Shown one piece after another: positions 11,034-24,398 of a DNA stretch of 64,000 nt. How positions within the stretch are numbered: the stretch's first letter is position 1; the number at the start of each line of letters is the position of its first letter. This DNA comes from Lepas anatifera (lineage: Eukaryota > Arthropoda > Thecostraca > Lepadidae). The stretch covers positions 1-64,000 of the forward strand of contig JAOTON010000469.1 of NCBI GenBank assembly GCA_034440635.1, written 5' to 3'. The notes under the pieces were generated by a model, which saw only the letters and a program-made list of their open reading frames with translations, was not told the DNA's origin and made no database searches. Made by a program: the position numbers and the translations under genes.

Positions 11034-12429
11034 TACCGCTGTCGGTCGCCGCCAGAGGCTAGCATCACACTGGGCACCAAAGCTACTGGTGGTTGCTGGA
11101 ATATTGTCTTCTCATGATGAGGCAGCTTTTATCTACATTCTCAAGGACTCTAACCGGATAGATACTGTTTCGGGGTTATCATAGTGCTACTCCAGTGATG
11201 TCAATGACATACCTTCTAATTCTTAACCCACCTTCACCGGGAAAACTGTTGCAAACTTTGGCTAGTTCGGCCAGTTTGCCAGAACTGTCGATTTTATCTT
11301 ACTCTGTTCATGTGGAGGGCATCAGTAATGTGAATAATGTTTGAAAGAAATTCAGACATGTTGGCATTGTAATATAGAAGTTTGTTTGAAAATGTCGAAT
11401 GGAGGCCCCTGTTACCACACATTTCGCGATGCAAAATTATCAAAATGACGTAAAAACAGGGGGTTTACAGCTTACCAAACCATGACAAACTGTACAATGT
11501 TTTAAAGCCCAGGGTACACACGTAGCTCCAGAACCACTAGGTTTTAACAAACGTGTCGAAATTGGGTTGTTATCCTCTCACTGTGGTGGGAGCCGGCACA
11601 CAGGAAGATTAAAATGCGTTTATTGACGTGGTAGTGAAAACTAGTCCAGTAGCAATATGAGCAGAAATATGCTGATACTTTTTAGTCTCCTCGGTTTTGT
11701 TATCGGAGTACCAGGACAGATGCATGTAATTTCAAGCTGTTTGTTTCTTGTATTTGTTCTGTGTCCGGAGTTCCATGTGTATTTTCATTTATGTATGTTC
11801 ATTTGTTCAACTGCCTGGTTCAGGTAATAACTCTCATTTTTCAATGGGATTTGTCTCGAGAATGTATGTTTTCATCTACATGTTTAAGTCCCCAGCCCAC
11901 TATCAGCCTCCGTTATAACGAGAGACGTGTATCCGTTACATTATCTGTGAAACCTTTCCTACAGCGTTTCAACATGGCAGTTGAAATCGTATTATGATCA
12001 TTTTGTAAATACCAATGAAAGCGGTTATACAAAGTACATATAATCAAGATTAGAGTATGCACCCTGTGAGGAGCTTGATATTCAATCAGAACTTGTTTGT
12101 CAGTACACTGAGGCGGAGGTGTCGCTACTACGAGAGGGACCTGGTGGTACAGCCCGACGTCGGCTGGTATACGTTGACCGTCTGTACCCTCTGCATGTGC
12201 CGTAATTTGGTTTTCCTCTTCTCTGAGTACGGTGCAGATTTCCTCTGTCCTGCGGTCTGCTTCACCGCCCTGCGCCTAACCCTTTCGGTGCACTAATTGG
12301 CGCTGTATTGAAGCGAATTTTAATTGGAGACATGAATAAATTCCACTGCTGTCTGTATGAAGATAAAACAGCACAGATCGGGTAAAAAGTGCAGAGCCAA
12401 AGCCACGTCGATCCAGTCTGTGCCTGAGT
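11034..12429. other. 3' untranslated and intergenic sequence after DH31 gene 1
   Basis: No second gene is supported. The first clear AATAAA downstream of the stop codon is at 12335-12340. If used, the 3' untranslated region would be about 1.3 kb; nearer non-canonical signals cannot be excluded. Confidence 0.35.
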
Positions 12430-12447
12430 CATATATATATATATTTT

Positions 12448-12480
<33 letters not shown>
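12430..12480. repeat. AT dinucleotide microsatellite
   Basis: A run of alternating TA of about 50 bp, broken once by TTTTTAC. It is the longest dinucleotide run I saw in the window. Confidence 0.95.
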
Positions 12481-12481
<1 letters not shown>

Positions 12482-13290
12482 GTCATTGCCAGTCTTTGGG
12501 TCAAGAGATCACGGGAGATGCTTCTGCGGTGGGATGATTTTGTGGCTTTGTTCAGGCAAACAGATCATGGATCGATGACGATCCCGCTACAATATCGTCT
12601 TACAACAGTACGTACTTAGCACATGCTCCATGAAATTTCGTGGCACGGCCGCCTGGGATGACCTACTAATTGCATACCCGTGGAAATCGGTCTCAAATTG
12701 CAATGGAAATTGATATTGCCACATGTATGCTGGTCGCGGCCCACACATATTGAAAGTGACTCGCAATGACAGCTAAGCCCTCTAAGAGGAAGAAACCTGT
12801 ACAGACACAACATGGGCGAGCCGACAACAAGGGAAAAAGAACTGCAGAGTAAACCGGTGAGCAATCATTACACTGGTGGTCAGTGACCCACTTTTAAAAA
12901 CTGCGTTTGGTCCATTTATGGCTACCCAACTGTTTCCTGAAACCATATTGCACACAAACTGGTCGTAAAAGGTATATTTAAAGGAATAAATTATTTTTGA
13001 CTAGTCTGTGCAGCTGTAGCTCTGTTTAAAAGGACGAATTCTGAATAGCACTCAGGCAGGCCGACTAAAAGTGCTGAGAAGTGGAGAAATGTTTCATAGT
13101 TTGCTTCAAGGCTTTATAGCTAGATATACAAAATACCTGAAGCTATGAAGATGAAACATATAAATTATATATTTGTGCATGTTTTGCCTAAAAGTACATA
13201 TTTGTTTATGTCTTATATGTATCATCATTGCAGATGTAGAAAGTTCATGTAACCTGACTTTATCTGTAACCGGGGATTTGCGATTGCTGA
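12481..13290. other. Intergenic, no gene seen
   Basis: No supported coding region or repeat family before element B-2. Confidence 0.5.
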
Positions 13291-14323
13291 TTAACCCTCG
13301 CCCCACCGGGGGCCATCGATGGACCCCCTAAGGTTTTTCCGAGATAACAGAAAAAACAAAGAGGCGCAGCACCGCGGTTGAGCACTCTACCTCACACTGC
13401 ATCATTTTCCTACCATCCATGAAATTTTTTACCCCAGGTCACCCAAGGTCAAGTCACCAGACGAGGTCAACCAAGGTCACCTCACTTCAACTTTAGAGCT
13501 CTGTAAGAGCTACATTTCGAAGTCGATCGATTTGAAACCTCGTACACTTTATGGCCCATCCAGGGTCTACAAGATGTACATCTGGGATTTTTCGATTTCG
13601 TGCCTTGAGGTCAGGTCACGAGGTGACCTCTCCCGTTGAAAAAGCATGGGGAAAAGCTGTCTTATGATTTAAAAGTCACAAAAGCAATTAAAAATGCTCA
13701 GCTTGATCAGAAAGCGTTCTTGGACACCCTTTCACGGATTCCAGGGGTCATATTTGCCCTTTGACCTCTCCAAGGTCATCCAAGGTCACCAGGGGTCAAA
13801 AACAGTATTTTGACATTAACTTTTGACCGAATTAAGCTAGAGTGCTGAAACAAACACTTTCGTGTTTGTCTCATCCCTGGCTTTCATTTAATATACAACA
13901 AGGTCACTTTCTGACCTTCCGTGACATCAGATCATCTTAGGTCACGAGGTGACCTCTGGAGGTCAAACCACTGGCAGGAGGTCCTTACGTTTCACATAAC
14001 GGAAAAAAGGACTGACAATTTCCTATCAAATGTACTTTCCCAGACCTCAATAGCTCTAATGGCGTAAGAGTTATGCCCACTTTGCTTAAGCATTCCATAT
14101 TTGAGTGAAAATAGCTAATCTTGACCTAATTTGACCTCTGGAGGTCAAACCATTGACCTGAGCACTAAAAAATGTGCAGTAATTTCTTACTGAATTCATG
14201 CGAGCCTTCTAATGCATTTTGCAGATTTGCGCTAACGCCCATATTTTCGGAGTTAGAGGGGGGCCATCGATGGCTCCCGGTGGGGCGAAGGTGTCGCTGG
14301 ACCCCCGGCGGGGCGCGGGTTAA
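13291..14323 (+). mobile_element. TTAA element B-2, uninterrupted reference copy
   Basis: This 1,033-bp non-autonomous element has left end TTAACCCTCGCCCCACCGGG followed by GGGCCATCGATGG, and right end with the word CCCCCGGTGGGGCG doubled around AAGGTGTCGCTGGA, ending GCGGGTTAA. It carries many AGGTCA/TGACCT words and no coding frame. It supplies the empty-site sequence (TTTGCTTAAGCATT, near 14094) that dates the A-1 insertion in B-1. CCC-type ends and TTAA flanks suggest piggyBac-like mobilisation. Confidence 0.9.
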
Positions 14324-15770
14324 GAGAATACAACAAAATAAGGTAGGTTATGTGGCATTGGTTTGAAGTGAAGCTGTCTTAAAATGAACCTAACGTTCAA
14401 CTAGTGAGATCAGCTGGTGGTCTCTGACGGTGCAGGCTTTATTGAGGCTTCCTTCGGCTCGGTTTCTAAAGGGCCTTGTTTTATGATTTTTTTGTGAGTT
14501 AGAGCAGGGGTTTCTGTAGTGCTACAGTAAAACACACAGACAACTGGACACCAACGTGCACACTTGCTACACGCTTGGGCTTCCCAACGTTTTGGAAAGC
14601 AGGCGGAAACGATACAGACGGTCCTGCCTAGGACCTTCCTGTCGCGTGCTCAGGAGTGTCACGCAGCCAAGCTACCCCAATTTCCTCTACGGAGGACTGG
14701 CCCACCTTTTATATTATTTACTGCAAGCATTTCACACTCCTAAGATGACTTTTGAAGAAGGTGGATCAGTTCATTCAGTGTTCCTCACCGTTGCCGTTGA
14801 ACTCTTCCGAGCGTTTTAGAGGCATGAAGAGGTATACCAAGTCCTACCCCAAATGTACAGAAGTGGCATTAGAGTGTAGCAGAAAACGTACCTACATGCT
14901 TACCCTCCTATTTCTTTGTGATGTGTAACCAGAGGTGCATATTTATATATCTTAGGGGGTAGAGGAACGCCGAAGCAATGTTGAAACAAAATATAGATTT
15001 TTGTGTTTATAATTCAAGTACTTGCATTTGATTAATGCTGCTTGCAGACCTGGGATTAATTATAAAACGCACTTTATATTACCCATCACCTTTTAATATG
15101 GTGGCTATTCACTGGCAGATCAAAGGGGGGAGATAAAGTGACCGTGGCCCCCTTTAAAGCCTAAAATAGTATCTTATGGCCCCTACGCCAAAAGAACCAC
15201 ATTTTAGCCGTCTGTTTTAACGTTCTATGTTTTCGCGATCTTTTTCTCCATTTAGCCCCTCCCCCAAACTCTGGTTTGGCCCACTCCAAAACGTTTCTCT
15301 TGGATTCGCCAATGTGGCTATTGACATCATTTGAAATTTGAGTGCCCTCAACCATTAAAAAATAAACACAGCCCTGTCCGCAGCAGTATCCCACTCAGGG
15401 CATTTTTTCAAGGAAAAATCAGTGGGGGGGCATTTCCTTTTCTGCCCATTATAGTGTCGTCAGGCGATCAAAGCCCCATTTGGAGGGGGAGTATTAATCT
15501 TATACGGATTAGTGTTGAAAAATGCTTCCGAGTGTTTGTGTTATTCCATATTCTAGAGATTATAGATGCTGCTACAATGTATTCCAAATGAACAAACTAT
15601 TTCTATATTAATCTTTATGAATATCGCAAGGTAAGTAAATTCCTAAATTATCAAACACATGTGGTTTATAGGCTAAATCAAGGCAAGTTGTATGTGCATG
15701 CCTACTATGATGTATGGCTGTTTCTGTCAAAATAATCTTGGGAATGTAGTGCAAAATCCGGTTGATATGT
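14324..15770. other. Intergenic, no gene seen
   Basis: Scattered short frames only, several antisense to one another. Nothing else in the window matches this stretch by eye. Confidence 0.45.
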
Positions 15771-15880
15771 TCGGGGGCTTATCGACGCACCAACGCGTTG
15801 GTAACCGCTGCAGCGGTCAGGGTCATATGGCGCCACCAAGTCTTTCCCTGTTGGGAGGGTTTTTCGGGAGCAAGTTTGAC
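15771..15880 (-). mobile_element. 5'-truncated copy of the tRNA-derived SINE
   Basis: In reverse complement this matches the body of the SINE at 37628-37810: the GCTCCCGA-AAACCCT block, the TTGGTGGCG-like block and the closing TTGGTGCGTCGATAAGCCCC are collinear. The tRNA-like head is missing. Confidence 0.65.
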
Positions 15881-16061
15881 GATTATGACAAAAGGATGTG
15901 GCGGAATATATATCTGCCAATTTCCAACATCAAGGACACGATGAGAAAAGCCAAGTAACAACTTATCAGCTTTAAAGAAAAGGGTTTCATGCAGAGATCT
16001 CACTATAGATTCCACGCATGCTGCCACCACAATTTTCAAACCTCACCTCGAAGGCGGATGT

Positions 16062-17090
16062 TTCAACACCCCCTTTCGGGTTTTTTTCCGGCGGCACCAA
16101 AAAAACAGCACGAAGCGCCGCCATACCTGGTACACCTTATCCTTGATTAATTCTGCAGCTTGCCGCAAAATTTTAAGATCAGATCATCTCAGGTCAGGTC
16201 ACAAGTGCAGGCTCAGTGACCTCACCTCCAAAAATGCTTAAGATGACACAAGTAAGAACAGGGTTAATATATCCAATTGAAACTCACATCACATAATGGG
16301 CCCAGCGTGTGCTACAAAATAGGTTCCAGTATTTTCTATATCGATGACCTAGGATCAGAGGTACATACATCAACATTGGATGTACATACCTCTCCATGGG
16401 CAATGCATTGAAAAAACAGGAATTGGGCTGTATTCTCAATATAGATACAATATAGATATATGTATTTTTGCGTAGATACAGCTGATAATACCTCAATACT
16501 CTCAAAATCGTAGTATATTGGTCCCGTTCCAGGTTTATGTTGCAATTTTTAGCCTGTGTCCTCTGAGAGGTCATCTGGGGCTACTTAAGCAGGTTTTCAG
16601 ACTTGGGCCAATAACTTTGCAGGAAAGGACGATACAACTTTTATTCTAATACCATCACGTTTGTATTGTTAATGATAGTCGATTGAATGGCATTGACCAT
16701 GTTATATCATACAGAGACCTTGACCTGACCTCAGGTCAGGTCATTTTATTGTTTTGAACTAGTATAGTCATATCACACATCATTCGATTCCCCGTAACGA
16801 GAGGAAGTGAATGGTGTCTCAAAAATGGATTCTAACTCAACTCTGTCAGACGGTAGAGCCCAGAAACTCTTCTCTAACATGTCACCTTCTTTGACCTGTC
16901 ATGACCTCAATATTGACCTAAACCAAAAAGTAACTGTTATCGTTAATTCATGAGTTTGTATGAGCTATCCACCAGCCTTTGCGTTTTTTCGCCATCCCGC
17001 ATAAATTTCGCGTTTGAGGGGAGGTGTTCAAATACCCCCTCCCCCCATCATGGCGGAGGTGGCTCGGAGGCCCACCGGAGCGGGTGTTCA
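16062..17090 (+). mobile_element. AGGTCA-rich element D-1, about 1.03 kb
   Basis: The left end reads TTCAACACCCCCTTTCGGG, followed by a GGCGGC...GCCGCC hairpin as in family A. The right end has the doubled-word scaffold (CCCCCATCATGGCGGAGGTGG, then GCCCACCGGAGCGGGTG) and ends GTTCA. Both ends are flanked by TTCA rather than TTAA. TGACCT/AGGTCA words are frequent inside, including TTGACCTGACCTCAGG at about 16720. No coding frame. Confidence 0.65.
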
Positions 17091-18311
17091 TAAACAGGGT
17101 AAGCACTTCACACCACCACACCAGCAACCAGTCGCTCAGACACGCTTTTACTACAACATGTCTCTCTCTAATCCACCACCGTGCTCTGAGCGCTGACAGC
17201 TGACTGCGTGTAAAATGAGAGCATCATGCAAGCCCACGGTACTGGCTGGGACGGTGGCTTCCTGTCGGAAAGGAACACTATGTTTGATTGCTTGTAGGTT
17301 CCAGTGCTGTGAGTAGTTGGTGCTGAGGCTGGTTTGCCAGGATTTCCTGCAACTAATCGCTTCGTTTCGCCCTCGCAGGACGGAGTAGACAGTCACCGGC
17401 GGAAATTTTTAACAACATTTATGTGGATTGACAATTTTGGATGAGCAATCGGACAACATAATTATTATCGGGTGGTGCTCTGTCTTATATTCGTTCGGTG
17501 AGTTTGCGTTTTTATTAAATTTTAAGTAATTTCTATCTATTTCACTGGGGAGCCAATTGCTTGTCACTGGGGGGGGGCGTTTCTAATGACAGGAGGTGTA
17601 AATGGCCGTCAGTTAACATGTTAAAAAACGGCCTGATCCCCTAGGTTTCGATATTTAAGTGTACAAAGGAACGAACTATATATCGAACTATATCTGAGGG
17701 GATCGGGTCCTAGAAACACTAATCATACAAACACCACCCACACTTCGCCTTACGTTCTATACTGAGGAGGGCTTCGCACGCAGCTCATCAAGGCCAGCGC
17801 ACGACAGCTCACCGGTCAGATTTGGCGCGAACTTTTGGACGAATGCAATGTCTAACTACGCAGAGAACAGAATCATTTTGCATTTCGTTTTTGTATCTAG
17901 ATAACTGTTTATTGCCTGAAATCATCAACGGGTGAATTGCCAATTTACCAATGAAGAGAATTGGATTGAACCTAAGCATTGTCCTATACCTACCTACATG
18001 GCTGGAGACTGTGCAACAATTTTAGAAGGAAGTTGGATAAAAATGTAGCCAAAAGGAATAAAACCGAACGAAATCATGAAATATGACATGCTACGAACAA
18101 AAGACACAGGTCCTAAGCACATACATAAAGCCTGGTTCCTAGGGGTCAGAGCCCTAGCACTCGTCACAAGCAAAGGCTCTTAGTTTGTATACGCAATTTT
18201 GCTAGCTGTTAAATGTCTGTATTGCGATAATTCTCTAGGAATGCGTTACAGAGTTCAGGGATCCTCTGGAATATGCCCAGTTTGACAGCATTCCCCCTTT
18301 TAGGTACGGTG
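17091..18311. other. Intergenic, no gene seen
   Basis: No supported gene. Short G-runs (about 17568) and an ordinary composition otherwise. Confidence 0.45.
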
Positions 18312-18507
18312 TATAAAATAAAGCCCTCCCACACAGTTATATGAAATAAAAACCTACCACACAGGTGTATGAAATAAGGCCCTACCGCACAGGTGTATGA
18401 AATAAAGCCCTACCACAGAGGTGTATGAAATAAAGCCCTACCACACAGGGGAAGAAACAAAGCCCTTCCACGCAGGTGAAGAAATAAAGCCCTTCCACGC
18501 AGCGTCC
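18312..18507 (+). repeat. 28-bp minisatellite carrying AATAAA in most units
   Basis: About seven imperfect units of the form GTATGAAATAAAGCCCTACC plus CACACAG follow one another; the last two have GAAG in place of GTATG. Most copies contain a polyadenylation-type AATAAA hexamer. No neighbouring gene is identified that would use them. Confidence 0.85.
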
Positions 18508-18839
18508 GGGGAGGGACAGGAAATGGAAACTTGCTAAGAGGATCTAATCAATCAATGAAGCTTTTTGGAAAATCTCTGATGAATACAAGCTCATGCCGTT
18601 TTAGTCTGGCCTCAAGAGCTAGATTACTCTAATCGATCATGCATATTCATATAGCCTGCATAATGTTTAGCGAGGTACTTCTCCCCAAAAAACGGTCAAT
18701 ATTCTATTACTGATAGGCTTTCAAAGTCAGACCTTTATTTTGAGACCGTCGCAATCGCGCGGTCGCACCAGTCTGCCTGCACAGTAGACCATGTGGTGAC
18801 GTCATAATGCCATATTATCAGATAGTATGGCAAGTTCAA

Positions 18840-19472
18840 CCCAAATGAAGGTCAAGGTCAAAGGGGACAGATTAAGGTTATTGACTGCAGTATTCCGGTC
18901 AGATGACATTATTCAGTATGGTGTGTGTTATGCTATGGCTGTATAGGTAAGGCTACTCAATGTCAAGTTTGAGGTCAAAGGTCAAGCCAAATTTGTTTTC
19001 AATATCATCCCTCAGTTTCCGCCCAAAGGCTCTATTGTGCTCGGTATATGGAACATTATTGGGAATATGTCATATTGCTACGTCATAGGTCATTGACCTT
19101 GAATGACCTTGACCTAACAATTTCAGAGAACACTGTGTGGGACCTTCCCTCTATGACCTTAGCCCGCTTTTGGTGTATTGCCGGCTTTTCCGCATAATCA
19201 CGGCATTTTCCAATAGCTATTCAGGCGGTAGCCCATATTTCATATTTACGACCTCGTTTGAACTTATTGACCTAGACCCACATGTTACCTTCTTTGACCT
19301 GTCATGATCTTAATATTGAACTGAGCCAAAAAGCGACTGATCTAGTTGAATGGAATTTTTACGAGCAATCCACCAGAGTTCGCTTTTTTCGCTATCCCGC
19401 ATAGGTGCCGAGTTCGAGGGGGCTGTTTAAACACCCCCACCAGGGCAAAGGTGGCTCCGGGGTGGTTATTAA
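18840..19472 (+). mobile_element. Degraded D-type element, right half
   Basis: AGGTCA/TGACCT-rich sequence resembles the right half of D-1: TTCGCTTTTTTCGCTATCCCGCATAG-like and TGTCATGATCTTAATATTGA-like blocks occur in the same order. It ends in the scaffold CACCCCCACCAGGGCAAAGG then TGGCTCCGGGGTGG, next to TTAA at 19469-19472. The left end could not be found. Confidence 0.55.
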
Positions 19473-22094
19473 AGGTGGATTATATCCCGTGCTTTTCAAA
19501 AGCGCAAATTTTCATTATGTTTGCTTATTAAGAGTTTAACTTCGACAATCACGCTACTACAGAAAGTTCAATGCTAGTGTCCAACAGTCGGTGCTTTGCG
19601 GCGCAGCAGAACTACTCAGATCAGTATCTGTTCGGCGGCACAGTCTGATAAGCAGGGCGTGCATGACGGTACAGCATTACCACAGGCTAAACCTGGAGGA
19701 ACAGTAAGAGTGCACACGGAAATAACAGCGCCGGATGGGAGTAAAGGCCCATCCATTTTAAATTTTAGTTCTGGCCAGAACCTAAATTTGTACTACGAAC
19801 CCAGGAATTTTTACGCTTTCGAACCCAGGCAGAAAATTGGGTGGAAATGGCCGGATTTAGAGTTAAAAACACCACCAATTTTGAATATGATCTAGCAGCT
19901 TTGCATTTCAAACACCTTGACTCTTAGGTGGATCAAAAATTTCCAATGGGAGGCGGAATTTTTAAAGAGGGAGCAAAATTTGGAGAAATGTTGTTGTTGG
20001 ATCCAAATCAATGGTTGGAAGGGGGCGGGAGTGGCAGCATGGCCTGACATCGTGACAGACATATTAGTTTTTTAAACGGAGAAGATGGGGGGTTAGGAGG
20101 ACAGGTGCCTTTTTCGCCCGCTCTGCTGGATCTATGCCTGGTCAGAGGTACCAGTTCTTGAAGCAGGGCTGGAGATCTCTTCTCGACCCAGGGGGAAGGT
20201 CCTGGGCGGGCCAACGCTGGACCGGCAATACAAGCCCTATACAAAGTTTATGGGTGACCAAAACTCCAGGGGGTTCTGATCTTCCAACTCTCCTAGGATC
20301 TCTATCCATGTCTTAGTGTTAGCTTTCAGCGTGCACCAAATTACATCATGGGGGCGCTAATACTTTCATCCTGGCGGGGGTTGGAAAGAAACTGTTCAGG
20401 GGGCACCGCGTGGATCGATCGGGGAGGGGGTACCAGTCTCGCTGTCCCCTATGTCTTTGCTAAAAATACAAGTAATTCACATACAAAAAAAAACATTATC
20501 CATGCTTTTCTGCAAGGATACCGCAAGTTACACTAGCAGGTGATTTACTGGTGTTTCCTTTCTGTTCTTATGCTTCTGCATTTTGTGTGGGAATAACTGC
20601 GACTACGCTTTAAATCGCATCACTGACTCCTCTTCTGAAAGGAAATATATACACTGTTTCATAGACCATATTTTTGTGTATTGGTTGCAGATGTTTATAC
20701 TAAAAAATGGATAATCATCGCCCGGCAAACTATTTGCCTTGTCACACATGCATTATTATTTTACGAAATAAGCTACATAAACGATTTTCCACCCCAAAAA
20801 TGGAATAGCAGGCGCATGTGATTTCTTAGAGCCGTAATGCTATCGTCCAAAGTGACTCAACATGCAACAAGGGCGTAAAATTTAAACATGTAATGCTGTA
20901 GCTTATCATCAATGTTGTGCTTCACCAGCTTAGCAAAAATAAGAAGTTGTGCCTTAAAAAAACGTTAAATGGCAAAATTTAATTACAAGTTTTCTTATCA
21001 AGGGGCGCGAATGGACCTTGAATGGGTCAACTAATTGGCCAATGGACCTGAAGAATAGTTACATAATTATTATCTTAGTCCAATGAAAATAGCTGAGAAA
21101 TTAAACAGGCTAAATAGTGCAGCTGATAGATTTCTCAAGTAGTGTGAGCGATGCTGAAATATTGCGACTATTTTCTATACTACCTTGACTTGAAATTTTC
21201 ATAACAGAGACGCCGCCAACGGTGGCATCTGGGGCGGGGGCGGCGCATTGTATTTTGGGGGCTGGTCCGCTTACATTTGGTCAACCAAACAAAATTTATC
21301 GAAAAAAACTGTGGTCACTGGAGTTGGTAAGAAAATACGATGCAATACAACAACATTTTCTTATTACTTTCTGCATTGATCTGGCCGGTTAAACAAATGT
21401 AGCAGATCAAATTCTGATGACAAGTTCTAGGCCCCGACTATCATACAATTCGTGGCAAGAACCTTGACTGAGAAGAACTGGGATTGCAATATGAACCATT
21501 CAGAATTTTAGGTGAAAAGAAGGTGAGAAATTTCAGGATGAATTCGGCTATTATATTCTTGTACTTTGAGTTCAGCTCTTTCTTGGTCAAGAAAAAATGA
21601 AGGTATGATTCTGCGGATCAAACTCTTAAGAAACCTGTCACTGCATGATATCTATAGTGGCATGAATTACGTCATGAATGAATCCGAATGTTTTTTTTAA
21701 TTGCACTAAGTGAACAATACCCGCAGCAAATCATGAGTAAGATTACAGCAATGCAGGAAGATCTAATACAGGGGAAGGAATTTAAAAAGTGTGTTCAAAC
21801 CATTTTATATACAGTACCTAGGACTGAGAATTTCAGAAAATATTTGATGGATGACCAGGCGGTTATTCTATCCATGTAGTATGGGCAATGGAAAGGCTTA
21901 GAGTTTGCCGAATTCAACATTTTTAGGGCGTAGCCTTTTGGGAGTGTGAATGCCTCCCTGCTGTTTCCAGTTAGTAAGCGAATTTTTCAGGCCATAACAT
22001 GCTGGAGACCCGTGAAGGTATGCTGCACCCTTAAAGATATAAGCTTTTGTTAGAGTAACTGTCGGGCCGGCCGTGCCGAGCAGTGTCGCTCATA
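19473..22094. other. Intergenic, no gene seen
   Basis: Frames of 60 to about 100 codons occur (for example 19596-19895) but none shows a recognisable domain, splice context or repeat relation. No mobile element is recognised. Confidence 0.4.
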
Positions 22095-22160
22095 TCATTT
22101 CATTTCATTTCATTTTCATTTATTCATCATATTGCCCACGGAACAAGGCCCATTTACAGG
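22095..22160 (-). repeat. CATTT pentamer tract, possible LINE or SINE tail
   Basis: The run ATTTCATTTCATTTCATTTT, followed by CATTTATTCAT, read on the minus strand is a (GAAAT)n tail after ATGAATAAATG. Such short tandem tails mark the 3' end of CR1/L2-type elements and SINEs. No reading frame from the rest of the element was found. Confidence 0.4.
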
Positions 22161-24053
22161 CAAAGTCACATAAAAAATCGGCTGTCAAAATAGGCTAAGG
22201 AAGTGTTACACACATGAGATCCACATAAGCAGGAAGTTAAAAAACTTCGGTAAAAATTAAGAAGTAAAAGCATGTCAAAACTTGTAAAGATAAAACACGT
22301 CAGGCTAAAAACATTGCGCTAAAAATATGAAAATATAAGTATACGTAAGACATAAAAACTAAAAACTGGGAAAGAACACAAGACTAGAACCGACACGTGG
22401 AATCTAAATGTGATTTCACCTGTGATTGAAAAATGTGTTAAATTTTATGCATATGTTGGGAGGGGACCTTGCGGGCGCAGCACGCCCGCTCGAGAATTAA
22501 ATTCCTCATGTAGAAAAATTCATAAAAACGGAATTAATATTTTACATCACGTTCAATATATATCTTCTGGAACAAACAACAGTACAAGAACAAACAGTTA
22601 AGAACAAACAGTAGCTGAGGCCATTTTTCATATCATTCATAACGGTCAGGGGTTGTGGCAAGCAATAGGCAGTCGAATTTGCTGGGTAATTGTCCTTACT
22701 CGACGGGGTGTTATTTAACAGTGTGCGGCGCAGCAGTGAAGTGACCCGAGCGGTGGCGGTGAGCTGGCATGATTACACACTTATACACCCCGGCGTTTCA
22801 CTCCCTCTTTAACAGCAGCTGGCGTTTTGCTCCCTCTTAGGTGCGTTTTGTCATAAGACGGAAATGTAGGACAAAACGAGCATTCCTTTTCGGCTTGCCG
22901 TTATTTTATTGAAACCATACACGCTTATTTGCAGCTGATAATGAACGTACACAAACATCATCTAGAACACGGAAAAATGGAGCTAACTGTAAACCCTACA
23001 AACATTCGTCTCCCTACCTCTATATGCCCCAACACGACGATGCATAGTCATAACATGGTAGCTCAGATCGAATTGGGTCATGGTTTGGTAACGGAGGGTG
23101 CCAGATAACGAGAACGGAGATACAGGACGCGATGTGTCTGACATTGATTTCATAATAATTTCCCTTTTCGTTGGTGTCACGAATTTACGAGTGCCGCTGA
23201 CGCGGGCGAGTATGGCGTCCAAAGAAGTATGGCTCCTTATCGTATTATCGCATTATCGGGCTCGGGTTTGCGCCCTCGCGACGCCCTCGCGGTTATCTGT
23301 CAGACACGCAGTGTAGTTAAGGCCCTGAAAAACTCCCAGAGGGGGGGCTGGTGTTTCAAATGGTCCATGTGTTCGCTATTGCGCAGTCATTTCAATCGCT
23401 TCTGAGTTCGCCACCTCCGTCGCTCGGATATACCCCGTTGGTCGTCGTGCCCATCGCTTGTGAGCTCGCCGCCTTTGTCGCTCGGATGATCGCCATTGTA
23501 TCGTCACATTCATCACCTCTGTGCTCGCTATGGAATCGTCTGGTTGCTCGCTTTTATTGTCTACAGCACGCAAAAGTAAGTGACGAAACAGGTGCAGGCA
23601 GCTCATTAGAAATTAATAAGGACTATTTGTATAAAAATGATATCAAAGGCTGGGGTAGTGTCGTCCCCTGCCATTGAATACATATCCTAATCTTGTCGAA
23701 GGAAAGAAACTGAGCTGTGTGTGAGCTGATCTTATTTTCTTTATTTGACTTGGGTGGGTCTGGACTACGAATCACATTAAAGGGAATGGACCAGTTTGTC
23801 GACGTTCCAGAAAGCATAGTTAATCCCCAAAATTGGTCTAAAAATCAGGAAACAACATTTCTTCTTCACTTTGATTCGCTAGAAACAAAAATTTTCTCTT
23901 CTTTTCTACTAATTATAGACGTCACCAAAATAATAATTTTAATAGTCAGTAAATCCCAAACCTTGATTTAGCTCGATCGTAAACTCGTTGTCAAACGGAA
24001 TTGAAGTTCAACCGATTACTGCGCATATGTGACATTCCTTCGAAGCGATTTTA
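22161..24053. other. Intergenic, no gene seen
   Basis: No supported gene or repeat family; several overlapping short frames on both strands at 22980-23680 do not show domains. Confidence 0.4.
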
Positions 24054-24192
24054 GCCGTGTTATTCTGCCGGCAGAACACACAATACAATTCCGCACGCAT
24101 GCGCAGTACCGTATCATGGACCACAAGATACGGTACTGCGCATGTGTGCGGCATACTAGTATGCTTTCTGCACGGCAACAGAATAACACGGC
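24054..24192. mobile_element. 139-bp foldback (palindromic) element
   Basis: The left arm starts GCCGTGTTATTCTGCCGGCA and the right arm is nearly its reverse complement (CAGAATAACACGGC at the end). Pairing continues through GCATGCGCAGTACCGTATC and its complement, leaving only a short loop near 24119-24124. The whole unit could fold into one long hairpin, as expected of a foldback MITE. Confidence 0.8.
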
Positions 24193-24398
24193 TTTTGTCT
24201 CTGTTGTTTTGTATACCTATTTCTACTATTTCGAAGTGTCGGTAGAATTATCAAGGTGAATATTGAGGAAAATATGGCAAAAATAGTCCTTGTAGGGCAT
24301 TGATTCCGTTGATGCTAACTTATATTACTGTGTTGTGTATATATAATTCGTAGCATGCTTGAAGATTGCTTATTTCTTATGCACTTTAAGTTTCCAAG

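Noticed and set aside
10909..11184. Plus-strand frame of 91 codons over DH31 exon 3
   Set aside because: Different frame from the hormone; no domain, and the DH31 frame explains the conservation.
19596..19895. Plus-strand frame of 99 codons
   Set aside because: Composition is unremarkable, with no recognisable motif or exon borders; not enough to call a gene.
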